39,973 nt of DNA from an uncultured Holdemania sp. (GCA_947037125.1 CAMQTJ010000014.1:1-39973); one strand, 5' to 3'. Shown: positions 1-7,664, counted from the first letter of the stretch. The notes: a model not told the origin generated them from the sequence alone. Translations and numbers: made by a program.

Positions 1-494
1 CATCGTTATCGGTGATTAAGAAATCTTTTTTTATACTATTATTTTCATATTTTACAATATAAATATGTGTTTTGTAGTTTTGTTTTGTAAGAATAATATT
101 CAACTTAATTAATTAACTTATATTTAAATCAAGCTTAAGAATATAATTTTTCGCTCCTATAACTGCTATAGAGAAGGATTCTTTTGGAAACCGCATAAAC
201 ATACACATACTTATAATTTCAATGTGTGGTCATCTAAAAAAGATAATGACAAGTGAATTGTATAACCAATTTTAGGAAAGTTAAAAAAGTGAAAAAAAGA
301 CAATTACTCATATGAAATATATAGTTTGATCTTATATTTTATGTTCATAATTATTAAATAATCTCACCCCAAAATTAGACCCCAAGATCAGACCTCAAAA
401 CTCCCAGACCCCAAACCAATTTGGATACCCTTTTACATTTTAGAATGGGATTTTTATCATTTTTATATGTTATATGCACAGATTAATATAAAAG
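1..494. other. Gene-free AT-rich stretch
   Basis: I see no supportable gene here. The first 19 bases could be the last codons of a gene entering from the left (one frame reads IVIGD then stop), but this is too short to call. The rest is AT-rich with stops in every frame. The only marked compositional feature is the C-tract cluster at 367-412. Confidence 0.5.
367..412. repeat. Cluster of C-tracts (G-tracts on minus strand)
   Basis: Four runs of three or four C lie at 367-370, 380-383, 403-405 and 409-412, with loosely repeated GACCCCAA-like units between them. In DNA this AT-rich the cluster stands out. On the minus strand the runs are G-tracts that could in principle form a four-stranded structure, although one loop would be 19 bases long. 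ACCCCAAAATTAGAC also resembles IS3-family terminal repeats as I remember them, so it may be an insertion-sequence scar. Confidence 0.4.
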
Positions 495-533
495 TTGAGA
501 TTTGTACATAATAATGTTATTATTATGTACAAA
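495..533 (+). promoter_or_regulatory. TA operon promoter with 14-bp palindromic operator
   Basis: A promoter TTGAGA (495-500), 17-bp spacer, TATTAT (518-523) can be read. A perfect inverted repeat fills the spacer and overlaps the -10: TTTGTACATAATAA (501-514), five bases, then its exact complement (520-533). The repeat ends just before the ribosome binding site of the antitoxin gene. Antitoxins of this family normally bind such palindromes to repress their own operon, so this is very likely the autoregulatory operator. Confidence 0.8.
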
Positions 534-549
534 TGAAGGAGTGAGTATA

Positions 550-819
550 ATGCCGCAAATCAGACCAATAACAGACCTTAGAAACACAACTGAAATATCA
601 GAAATTTGTCACGCAAAAAACGAACCTATTTTTATTACAAAAAATGGTTATGGAGATTTAGTAGTTATGAGTATTGAAGCTTATGAAAGTATGCTTTCAG
701 ATAAAGAAATTGATAAAGACATAGAGTTATCAGAAGCAGATTATGAAAAAAATGGTATTGCACATGATGCTTCAGAAGTTTTTTTATCTTTGAAAAGGAA
801 ATATTTTGGACAAATATAG
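550..819 (+). CDS. YefM/Phd-family antitoxin
   Basis: An 89-residue antitoxin, first gene of a toxin-antitoxin pair. The N-terminal part (IRPITDLRNTTEISEI, then EPIFITKNGYGDLVVMSIEAYE) is the Phd/YefM DNA-binding and dimerisation fold. The acidic C-terminal part would wrap and neutralise the toxin. I chose the ATG at 550 because AAGGAG (536-541) lies eight bases upstream. An in-frame TTG at 502 would start inside the operator palindrome and upstream of the likely transcript start. The toxin gene overlaps the last 14 bases. Family membership is clear; the exact subfamily is not. Confidence 0.88.
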   Translation: MPQIRPITDLRNTTEISEICHAKNEPIFITKNGYGDLVVMSIEAYESMLSDKEIDKDIELSEADYEKNGIAHDASEVFLSLKRKYFGQI

Positions 820-1108
820 CATTAAAATTATGGATATGGCAAATAATAATATTGATGACATTTATAGATATATTTCAAATGAATTATTAGCGAAAAATGC
901 TGCAATAGATATTATTTCAAAGTTGGAAAGTGCTATAATATCTTTGGAAACTATGCCGAAGCGTTTTACTACAAGAAAAACCGGAAATTATGCTCGAAAA
1001 GGTTATCGACAATTATTTGTAGGTAATTTTATTATAGTATATCGAATAGAAGAATTAAAAAAAGAAGTTTTTGTTGTTTCTGTACGATACTCAAAGAATA
1101 ACTTCTAA
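806..1108 (+). CDS. RelE/ParE-superfamily toxin
   Basis: A 100-residue toxin overlapping its antitoxin by 14 bases, which implies translational coupling. The sequence shows the RelE/ParE plan: a helical N-terminal half (NNIDDIYRYISNELLAKNAAIDII), then ARKGYRQLFVGNFIIVYRI and a closing strand VFVVSVRYSKNNF. RelE members cut mRNA on the ribosome and ParE members poison gyrase; the sequence alone does not decide which. The start is TTG at 806 with AAAGGA at 794-799; the next in-frame ATG (830) would remove the first strand. No frameshift is seen, so the pair looks intact. Confidence 0.85.
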   Translation: MDKYSIKIMDMANNNIDDIYRYISNELLAKNAAIDIISKLESAIISLETMPKRFTTRKTGNYARKGYRQLFVGNFIIVYRIEELKKEVFVVSVRYSKNNF

Positions 1109-1119
1109 ATAAATAATTA

Positions 1120-1165
1120 ATAAAACAAACAACTAACTATATTGTTAGTTGTTTGTTTTATTTTG
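1120..1165 (+). terminator. Intrinsic terminator of the TA operon
   Basis: A perfect 18-bp stem (1120-1137 with 1144-1161) and a six-base loop follow the toxin stop by 11 bases. The right arm ends in GTTTGTTTTAT followed by TTT. The stem is T-rich on one side and A-rich on the other, so it could work in both directions. Confidence 0.85.
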
Positions 1166-1569
1166 AAGTATTAGACGTAAACTTGCAAGTTGAATTTTTT
1201 TGAAAACTTCATAAATATTTTATATTTCAATATTTTATCTGTTATTAGTAAAATAGATTACCAACAAATAATATTTCATATATTTAAGACTAAATACAGA
1301 CTATCATCTTAATGACAATATAGAGTATAACAAATTTTATAGTAAGTTATTAAGATATTTCATTTTAATTTAATTAGTAACATAATATCAAATATTATGA
1401 TGCTCATAGATTCCATTAATATATAATTATAAAATCATTTTTAAATAAATTTTATAGAATTAAATTGAACTGTAAAAGGAGTAATTATCTTTCTTTTATT
1501 AACTAAAAGCTACTTCAAAACATAAATATTTTATAAATACTAATCAAAAAGTATTTTAATATAATCGCA
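1166..1569. other. Gene-free AT-rich stretch
   Basis: Very AT-rich with stops in all frames. I recognise no coding remnant, RNA gene or regulatory element. It separates the intact TA operon from the decayed one and may be eroded accessory DNA. Confidence 0.4.
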
Positions 1570-1629
1570 TTGACAACTTAAAATACGTATAATATAAATT
1601 TAGTATTTCAGTTTATATTATACGTATTT
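1570..1629 (+). promoter_or_regulatory. Promoter-like sequence with 18-bp inverted repeat
   Basis: TTGACA (1570-1575), a 17-bp spacer and TATAAA (1593-1598) form a well-spaced promoter reading rightwards. A perfect 18-bp inverted repeat, AAATACGTATAATATAAA (1581-1598) and its complement (1612-1629), overlaps the spacer and -10. The layout resembles the operator-promoter of the TA operon at 495, but no gene follows on this strand. It runs antisense into the truncated toxin remnant, whose family resemblance stops where the repeat begins. It may be the orphan operator of a lost operon or a terminator-like hairpin. Confidence 0.5.
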
Positions 1630-1736
1630 CCTAAAACTTTTTTACATGCTGTTTCGGTATATGATTGTTCTAAAATAAAGTTTTTTATTTCCTGTATGTC
1701 ATCAATAACCAAAGGCGCTATGTTTATGTTAATCAT
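1608..1736 (-). pseudogene. Truncated RelE/ParE-type toxin remnant
   Basis: Reading leftwards from the ATG at 1736 gives 42 codons that begin like a RelE/ParE toxin (MININIAPLVIDDIQEIKNFI, shown in two parts: MININIAPLV and IDDIQEIKNFI) and continue LEQSYTETACKKVL. Resemblance ends at about 1630 where the 18-bp inverted repeat starts, and a stop follows at 1608-1610. A working toxin needs about 90-100 residues, so the catalytic C-terminal half is missing. The start lies one base after the stop of the antitoxin remnant, the normal layout of such an operon. Probably non-functional. Confidence 0.65.
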
Positions 1737-1737
1737 T

Positions 1738-1980
1738 TTATTTTACCATTATATCCTTTAAATCATGTAAAGATTTCCAACCATGATTTATACTACTTGT
1801 TTCACCTTCGTAAAGATTTGACATAAGTTTAACTGTAGCCTGCATTTTTTCATAATCGCTTATAGCAAGACAGCAAATTTAACACGACCATTCTTGGTAA
1901 AAATAATGGTTCTCCTTCACAGATGTACCTAAAACTTCACTATAATTTTTTAAGTCTGATATTGGTTTAATATTTAGTAT
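1738..1980 (-). pseudogene. Frameshifted Phd/YefM-type antitoxin remnant
   Basis: The full 243-base span of an 81-codon antitoxin can still be followed, but in more than one frame. From 1980 it reads ILNIKPISDLKNYSEVL, where the expected ATG has become ATA eight bases after AAGGAG. The frame then shifts so that TKNGRVKFAVL and AISDYEKMQATVKL follow in other registers, and the last part to the TAA at 1738-1740 (EGETSSINHGWKSLHDLK) is open. The damage is a lost start codon plus at least two indels. It is the partner of the truncated toxin downstream of it. Confidence 0.7.
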
Positions 1981-2162
1981 ATTAAACACTCCTTGTGTAT
2001 TTCATCAATACTATAATCTACAATGCTGTAAATACAACATCATATTCAACAACAAACATTTGATTTATGATTTGAATAGGATAATGTTTTATTGTAATGA
2101 AATTGATTTTGACTTAAAACTAAACTTCATGTGAATCTAAGATACACAATGATGTAGTGAAA

Positions 2163-2262
2163 CTAATTAGTGGACAATTAAATATATCTTTATTGAATAT
2201 ATATATCATGACTGATTTTTGTATTGTACAGGAGTTAGTCCTTTTAATATTATATTACTTTA
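2163..2262 (-). mobile_element. Relic of an IS3-family transposase 3' end
   Basis: On the minus strand, codons 2244-2206 read KGLTPVQYKNQS then TGA, the usual C-terminal ending of IS3-family (IS150-type) OrfB transposases, which close with a motif like L-x-G-x-(T/S)-P-V-(Q/E)-Y-R. Upstream of it the sequence NY-stop-SNIIL still recalls the family's NYYNN segment but contains a stop at 2260-2262 and has lost residues. The bases after the stop (TTGTCCACTAATTAG at about 2178-2164) look like an element end. Only a scar is left; no inverted-repeat pair could be matched. Confidence 0.55.
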
Positions 2263-2362
2263 ATAATTAGTCATATTAGATGTTTCATAATTATATATAT
2301 AGGTGTATTACTTAAAGAAAATATTGTTTAATTATCATAAATAAAGCAAAACTCAAAAATTG

Positions 2363-2391
2363 TTGTAATCGCTTACATTATGATATATAAT
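2363..2391 (+). promoter_or_regulatory. Pyruvate phosphate dikinase promoter with cre site
   Basis: TTGTAATCGCTTACAT (2363-2378) fits the catabolite-responsive element consensus WTGNAANCGNWNNCWW at every fixed position. The same bases supply a -35 (TTGTAA, 2363-2368), 17 bp from a perfect TATAAT (2386-2391). A CcpA dimer on this site would cover the -35, predicting repression when sugars are plentiful. That fits a largely gluconeogenic role for the enzyme. Confidence 0.8.
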
Positions 2392-2427
2392 ATAGAAGTT
2401 AAGTATATGCATAGGAGGAAAATATAT

Positions 2428-5058
2428 ATGAATAACAAATTTGTGTACATGTTCTCACAAGGGAATGGATCAATGAGAGATTTACTTGGTGGAAAGGGTG
2501 CTAATCTTGCGGAAATGACAATATTAGGGATGCCTGTACCTCAAGGGTTTACTGTTACTACTAGTGCTTGTAATCAATACTATTCAGATAATGAAAGTAT
2601 TAATGATAGTATTAAAAAAGAAATTTTTGAAAATGTATTGGCATTGGAAAAATTAAGTGGTAAAAAATTAGGGGACAATAATAATCCTTTATTAGTATCT
2701 GTAAGATCTGGTTCTAGAGCATCAATGCCAGGGATGATGGATACCATTTTAAATTTAGGGATAAATGATGAAGTAGTTAAAACAATAGCTTTAAAAACAA
2801 ATAATGAACGTTTTGCTTATGATTCATATCGTCGTTTTATTCAAATGTTTAGTGATGTAGTTATGGGTCTTTCAAAAGCAAAATTTGAAGTTATAATAGA
2901 TGATCTTAAAGAAGAAAAGGGTGTTAAACTTGATTCTGATTTAGATGCAGACGATTTAAAAGAAATGGTTGTACGCTTTAAGAAATTTTATCGTGATAAT
3001 TTAAATGATGATTTTCCAACAGATCCACATGTTCAATTAATCAAAGCTGTGGAAGCTGTGTTTAAATCATGGAATAATAATCGTGCTGTTTATTATCGTC
3101 GTATGAATGATATTCCAAGTTCATGGGGAACGGCTGTTAGTGTTCAAATGATGGTATTTGGTAATATGGGAGATGATTGTGCAACAGGTGTTGCCTTTAC
3201 AAGAAATCCTGCAACTGGCGAAAATAAATTATTTGGAGAATTTTTAGTTAATGCTCAAGGTGAAGATGTTGTAGCAGGTGTTAGAACTCCACAAAATATT
3301 GATCAATTACAAGATATTATGCCTGATGCTTATAATGAATTTGTACAAATATGTAATAGATTAGAAAATCATTATAAAGATATGCAAGATATGGAATTTA
3401 CAATTGAAAATCATAAATTATTTATGTTACAAACACGTAATGGTAAAAGAACAGCTGCAGCTGCTTTAAAAATTGCCTGTGAATTAGTTGATGAAAAATT
3501 AATTACAACTGATGAAGCTTTATTAATGGTTGATCCAAAACAATTAGATACATTATTACATCCTCAATTTGATATAAAAGAATTAAATAGTAGTAAAGTA
3601 ATTGCAACAGGATTACCAGCATCACCAGGTGCTGCTTGTGGTCAAGTAGTATTTAGTGCAGAAGATGCAATTATAGCTCAATCGGTTGGAAGAAAAGTTA
3701 TCTTAGTAAGACTTGAAACATCTCCTGAAGATATTGAAGGAATGGATATTGCTGAAGGTATACTAACCGTAAGAGGTGGAATGACATCACATGCAGCAGT
3801 TGTTGCTCGTGGTATGGGTAGATGTTGTGTTTCTGGATGTGGTGATATCACAATTAATGAACAAGATAAAACATTTAGTGTAAATGGTGAAACATTCGCA
3901 GAATTTGCATATATTTCACTTGATGGTTCTACTGGTAATATTTATGGTTCACTATTAAATACAGTACCTGCATCAATTACAGGTGATTTCGACCGCTTTA
4001 TGAAGTGGGCTGATGATCGTAAGGTTTTAAAGATTAGAACAAATGCTGATACTCCAAAAGATGCACTACAAGCATTATCATTTGGTGCTGAAGGTATTGG
4101 ACTTGTAAGAACAGAACATATGTTTTTTGAATCTTCAAGATTAAAAGTAATGCGTGAAATGATCGTATCAAAAACTGTTGCCCAACGTATTTCAGCACTT
4201 GGTAGATTGTTACCTATTCAAAGAGAAGACTTTGAAGGAATTTATGAAGCGATGCATGGATTACCTGTTACTATTAGATATTTAGATCCACCATTACATG
4301 AATTTTTACCTACTTCATCATATGATATTTCAGCACTTGCACAAGAAATGAATATTGAAGTAAATGAATTAAAAATGATTATTTCATCATTACACGAATT
4401 TAATCCTATGATGGGTCATCGTGGTTGTCGTTTAGCTATTTCATATCCTGAAATTGCACAAATGCAAACAAGAGCAGTTATTGAAGCGGCAATTAATGTA
4501 AATAAAAGACACCCAGAATATAATATAGTACCTGAAATTATGATTCCTTTAGTTGGTGAAGTAAATGAATTAAAATATGTAAAGAAAGTTGTAGTTGAAA
4601 CAGCTGATAGTATCCTCAAAGAAAATAATGTAGAACTTAAATACATGGTTGGTACAATGATAGAAATTCCAAGAGCTGCTTTATTAGCTGATGAAATTGC
4701 ACTAGAAGCTGAATTCTTTAGTTTTGGTACAAATGACTTAACACAAATGACATTTGGATTTAGTCGTGATGATGCAGGTTCATTCTTATCTCATTATTAT
4801 GCAAAAAATATTTATGAACAAGACCCATTCGCAAGACTTGATCAAAATGGTGTTGGTAAACTTGTACAATTAGCATCTGATTTAGGTAGAAAAGCAAGAC
4901 CAAATATCAAACTTGGGATTTGTGGAGAACATGGTGGAGATCCAAGCTCTATAGAATTTTTCCATAAAGTGGGATTATCTTATGTTTCTTGTTCACCTTA
5001 TCGTGTACCTATTGCAAGACTTGCAGCAGCACAAGCTGCAATTAAATTTGATAAATAA
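2428..5058 (+). CDS. ppdK: Pyruvate, phosphate dikinase
   Basis: Interconverts pyruvate + ATP + phosphate and phosphoenolpyruvate + AMP + diphosphate in the cytoplasm, used in anaerobes for gluconeogenesis or PPi-linked glycolysis. The 876-residue length is standard. Visible are the N-terminal ATP-grasp region (GGKGANLAEM, then VSVRSGSRASMPGMMDT), the phosphohistidine domain with TSHAAVVARGMGR and swivelling His455, and the PEP/pyruvate barrel with FGTNDLTQMTFG and the catalytic GICGEHGGDP, Cys832. I placed the start at ATG 2428 (AGGAGG 2413-2418); an upstream in-frame ATG at 2380 lies before the -10. Monocistronic: own promoter and terminator. Confidence 0.97.
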   Translation: MNNKFVYMFSQGNGSMRDLLGGKGANLAEMTILGMPVPQGFTVTTSACNQYYSDNESINDSIKKEIFENVLALEKLSGKKLGDNNNPLLVSVRSGSRASMPGMMDTILNLGINDEVVKTIALKTNNERFAYDSYRRFIQMFSDVVMGLSKAKFEVIIDDLKEEKGVKLDSDLDADDLKEMVVRFKKFYRDNLNDDFPTDPHVQLIKAVEAVFKSWNNNRAVYYRRMNDIPSSWGTAVSVQMMVFGNMGDDCATGVAFTRNPATGENKLFGEFLVNAQGEDVVAGVRTPQNIDQLQDIMPDAYNEFVQICNRLENHYKDMQDMEFTIENHKLFMLQTRNGKRTAAAALKIACELVDEKLITTDEALLMVDPKQLDTLLHPQFDIKELNSSKVIATGLPASPGAACGQVVFSAEDAIIAQSVGRKVILVRLETSPEDIEGMDIAEGILTVRGGMTSHAAVVARGMGRCCVSGCGDITINEQDKTFSVNGETFAEFAYISLDGSTGNIYGSLLNTVPASITGDFDRFMKWADDRKVLKIRTNADTPKDALQALSFGAEGIGLVRTEHMFFESSRLKVMREMIVSKTVAQRISALGRLLPIQREDFEGIYEAMHGLPVTIRYLDPPLHEFLPTSSYDISALAQEMNIEVNELKMIISSLHEFNPMMGHRGCRLAISYPEIAQMQTRAVIEAAINVNKRHPEYNIVPEIMIPLVGEVNELKYVKKVVVETADSILKENNVELKYMVGTMIEIPRAALLADEIALEAEFFSFGTNDLTQMTFGFSRDDAGSFLSHYYAKNIYEQDPFARLDQNGVGKLVQLASDLGRKARPNIKLGICGEHGGDPSSIEFFHKVGLSYVSCSPYRVPIARLAAAQAAIKFDK

Positions 5059-5064
5059 AAAATA

Positions 5065-5110
5065 AATAAAATTCCTGTCATTAATTTGGTGGGAATTTTA
5101 TTATTTTTAG
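5065..5110 (+). terminator. Terminator after ppdK
   Basis: An 11-bp stem AATAAAATTCC (5065-5075) pairs with 5092-5102, followed by ATTTTT. It starts six bases after the ppdK stop codon. Confidence 0.75.
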
Positions 5111-5374
5111 TAATATTATATTCCCAAATTGATATTAATAAAAAAATAATTAGATTACAATTAATTGTCATAAATTGTAATTTAAATGATATTTATATTG
5201 ATTTAGATAACTTATTTATTGTAGTCATATAAATAGAATTATTAATTCTATTATTTTTTTTAAATACAACCAATGCGATTTTAAATTTACATTTAATTGT
5301 AAATTATTGAAATTATTTAAATATATTCACATTTTAGCATTAAAAAAAATAATGAAAATTATGCGATTTTATGC
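5111..5374. other. Intergenic stretch with small inverted and direct repeats
   Basis: No gene is visible. Three structures occur. (1) ATTACAATT (5154-5162) pairs with AATTGTAAT (5173-5181). (2) AATAGAAT (5232-5239) pairs with ATTCTATT (5245-5252) and is followed by ATTTTTTTT, a weak terminator-like hairpin. (3) The 11-mer ATGCGATTTTA occurs at 5273-5283 and again at 5361-5371, the second copy ending four bases before the -35 of the Rrf2 gene, a possible operator. Confidence 0.4.
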
Positions 5375-5403
5375 TTGATTTACGAATAATATGACGTTAT
5401 AAT
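5375..5403 (+). promoter_or_regulatory. Promoter of the Rrf2-family gene
   Basis: TTGATT (5375-5380), 17-bp spacer, TATAAT (5398-5403). The predicted transcript would have a leader of about 80 bases before the GTG start. One copy of the ATGCGATTTTA repeat lies directly upstream of the -35. Confidence 0.65.
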
Positions 5404-5493
5404 AATATCGTATTAATTTACTATTCTATTTATATTGTTTTATTTAATCAATTTATTTTTAGATGAATGAAGTTTAATTATAAGGAGGTTTAA

Positions 5494-5913
5494 GTGATAA
5501 TAAATAAGGAAGAAGATTACGTGTTAAGAATATTAAGAAGTTTATACTTAAATTCGAATTTAAATAATGGTCTAGTATCTGCAAAAACAATCAGTGAACA
5601 CGAAGGTGTTACAAAGAATGAAGTATTAAAAATATTAAGTAAATTAAGGGTTAAAAATATCGTTGAAAGTGTTAAAGGTAATAAGGGCGGCTATAAACTA
5701 ATTATAGATGTTAAAAAGACTACACTTTTGGATTTGTGTAATTTGATGGGAAAAGATTTATATATTAATGATTGTTTAAATCCTTGCAATTTATGTACTA
5801 ATAACAATAATGATGAATGCGGAGTTCGAAAAAAATTACAACGGATGCAAAATATACTTTTTGAGGAACTTGCAAGAGATACACTTTATGAAATAATCAC
5901 GATGATCAATTAA
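5494..5913 (+). CDS. Rrf2-family transcriptional regulator
   Basis: A 139-residue regulator of the Rrf2 family (IscR, NsrR, CymR relatives). The N-terminal winged helix is recognisable: EDYVLRILRSLYL, then SAKTISEHEGVTKNEVLKIL and the wing ESVKGNKGGYKL. The C-terminal part has cysteines at 94, 98, 101 and 109 (DCLNPCNLC, then ECGV), suggesting a metal or Fe-S cluster; the spacing differs from the IscR pattern as I know it, so the ligand is uncertain. The start is GTG 5494 with AAGGAGG at 5482-5488. It has its own promoter. Targets are unknown; candidates are itself and the two following genes. Confidence 0.85.
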   Translation: MIINKEEDYVLRILRSLYLNSNLNNGLVSAKTISEHEGVTKNEVLKILSKLRVKNIVESVKGNKGGYKLIIDVKKTTLLDLCNLMGKDLYINDCLNPCNLCTNNNNDECGVRKKLQRMQNILFEELARDTLYEIITMIN

Positions 5914-6009
5914 AGTGCAAACATATTTATTTAATATTAACTCTATAAGTATAGTTAATAGAATATTATATATTTATTAAAATTAAACGAAAAAATAGGG
6001 GAATACTGA

Positions 6010-6945
6010 ATGAATAAAAAATTTTTTGAAATATTACAAGACAAAAGTTTTATGTTTTTTGGATCATATGCAACAGGAGTAATTGATAATTATGTTATTA
6101 CTATAACACATACACAATACTCGAATTATTCAGTTTTATTTTCAACTGAAATTAACGATAGTGTTGATTTAAAGAAAGTTAAAAGTGACTTTAAGCAACA
6201 GTATGGAAAAAAACTTGAATTAACAAAAGCTAATAATCAATTAGGTGCTTCATATGTATTTTCAAAAAGAAATGATACTGAACACTTTAGTGAATTTGTT
6301 AATGAGATAATTTCTGCATTTAAAAATAATGATGTAAGGCCTTCAACAAATTGTTTTGTTTGTAACCAATCATCTATCGATAGTTTATGTATTGATAATG
6401 ACCGTTTCAAATTTGTTCATGAAGTTTGTGCTAAGCAGCAAATAACTGATAATATTGATGTCATATCAAGTAGAAAAACTAGTTATTTATTAGGTACAGT
6501 TGGTGCATTTTTAGGAATGATTATTGGTATATTACCTTCTGTTTTAACGATTTTATTGGCAGAAACAATATATTCTGTTTTATTTATGATTATACCTGTA
6601 TCTATTATTTATTTTTATAAAATATTTAAAGGAAAACTTGGCTTATATTCATTAATTGTAACAATTATTATGTCATTAGTTAGTGTTGTGTTTATGCAGT
6701 ATTTAGTAATTGTTTTAGTATTTATGGAAATGGGAACAAGTATTAGTGATTCTTTTGCGCTATGTAACATGCTGTATATGAATCTTGAAGGAATTATTGA
6801 AATCATTACTAGCAGTGGTAGTGAGTACACATTCTTAGTGATTGGATTATTCTTCACATGGCAAACCATTTCGGCCTCTCATAAAGGGGAAGTTAATAAT
6901 CAAAAAAATATTTCAAAATCAATAATATCGTGGAAAATTAATTAA
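6010..6945 (+). CDS. Uncharacterised zinc-ribbon-like membrane protein
   Basis: I do not recognise this 311-residue protein. Residues 1-150 are soluble and contain Cys115-x2-Cys118-x8-Cys127-x12-Cys140, with His137 nearby, which resembles a zinc-binding knuckle. From about 158 there are four or five hydrophobic segments (about 158-180, 182-203, 211-240, 268-285), then a short polar tail. It starts at ATG 6010 after AGGGG. An imperfect inverted repeat (ATTAA-CT-CTATA, AG, TATAG-TTAAT; 5936-5959) lies upstream. A lipoprotein gene follows 51 bases later with no terminator between, so they may be one unit acting at the membrane. Confidence 0.7.
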   Translation: MNKKFFEILQDKSFMFFGSYATGVIDNYVITITHTQYSNYSVLFSTEINDSVDLKKVKSDFKQQYGKKLELTKANNQLGASYVFSKRNDTEHFSEFVNEIISAFKNNDVRPSTNCFVCNQSSIDSLCIDNDRFKFVHEVCAKQQITDNIDVISSRKTSYLLGTVGAFLGMIIGILPSVLTILLAETIYSVLFMIIPVSIIYFYKIFKGKLGLYSLIVTIIMSLVSVVFMQYLVIVLVFMEMGTSISDSFALCNMLYMNLEGIIEIITSSGSEYTFLVIGLFFTWQTISASHKGEVNNQKNISKSIISWKIN

Positions 6946-6996
6946 GTAAAGTTAAATAAAGTAAAGTATTAAATATAAAAAATAAGGAGAAATAAG

Positions 6997-7620
6997 ATGA
7001 AAAATAAATTAATAGCATTAATATTAATAGTTATGGTGGCAATTACAGGTTGTAGTTCTAATAAAGGTTTAACTGATAGTGATATCCAAGATTATGTTCA
7101 ATATTCAATTGACGAAGTGTACTTAGGGGTTAATGATCAAAAATATTTTGACTTAGTAGATATTACTCTTGAAGAAAGTCAAGAAATAACATTACAAGGT
7201 ATGACATATGAAGCAGAAGTATTTATTGAATATTTTGATATGTATGAAGTATCTGAGGAACATTTTGACCGTATTATTTCTGCATATCAAACTTTATATA
7301 AATCTTCAAAATATGAAATTAGTGAACCTATTAAAAAAGACTTAGAATATATTTTTGAAGTGACAATCGAACCGATTTTAACTATATCAGAGTTTTTAGA
7401 TGTACTTTTAATAAAATTAGATGAAGAAACAGACATCGTATATAACGACGAAGAATACAATGAAATGGTAATCTCACTATTCGAAGATTATTTAGTTAAT
7501 AATCCAGTTAATTATGGTGAGCCAGTATTAGTTTTTGTGAAAGTAGAATTAGTTGACTCATACTACAATTTTACTGAAAATAGTATTTCTACTGTCGACC
7601 AACATGTAATTTTGTATTAA
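6997..7620 (+). CDS. Putative lipoprotein of unknown function
   Basis: A 207-residue exported protein. The N-terminus has a charged start, a hydrophobic stretch and a lipobox ITGC with Cys19, so it should be lipidated and anchored on the outer face of the membrane. The mature part is acidic and mixed helix and strand, with no motif I can name. A strong site (AAGGAG) precedes the ATG. It probably shares a transcript with the membrane protein before it and ends at the hairpin at 7635. Confidence 0.75.
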   Translation: MKNKLIALILIVMVAITGCSSNKGLTDSDIQDYVQYSIDEVYLGVNDQKYFDLVDITLEESQEITLQGMTYEAEVFIEYFDMYEVSEEHFDRIISAYQTLYKSSKYEISEPIKKDLEYIFEVTIEPILTISEFLDVLLIKLDEETDIVYNDEEYNEMVISLFEDYLVNNPVNYGEPVLVFVKVELVDSYYNFTENSISTVDQHVILY

Positions 7621-7634
7621 TTAAACACAACAAG

Positions 7635-7664
7635 ATAGCACTTATTTTAAGTGCTATTTTTTTA
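7635..7664 (+). terminator. Terminator after the lipoprotein gene
   Basis: ATAGCACTT (7635-7643), five-base loop, AAGTGCTAT (7649-7657), then seven T. A classical intrinsic terminator. Confidence 0.9.

Noticed and set aside
367-412. CRISPR array or tandem repeat
   Set aside because: The repeated units are short, imperfect and not separated by spacers of constant length. No CRISPR-like array was seen anywhere in the window.
4416-4646. Minus-strand reading frame inside ppdK
   Set aside because: It is a shadow of a strongly conserved gene on the plus strand, with no ribosome binding site or family resemblance. The same holds for the other reverse frames inside large genes.
5111-5493. Riboswitch upstream of the Rrf2 gene
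   Set aside because: The small hairpins are AT-only, lie mostly upstream of the predicted promoter, and show no known aptamer core.
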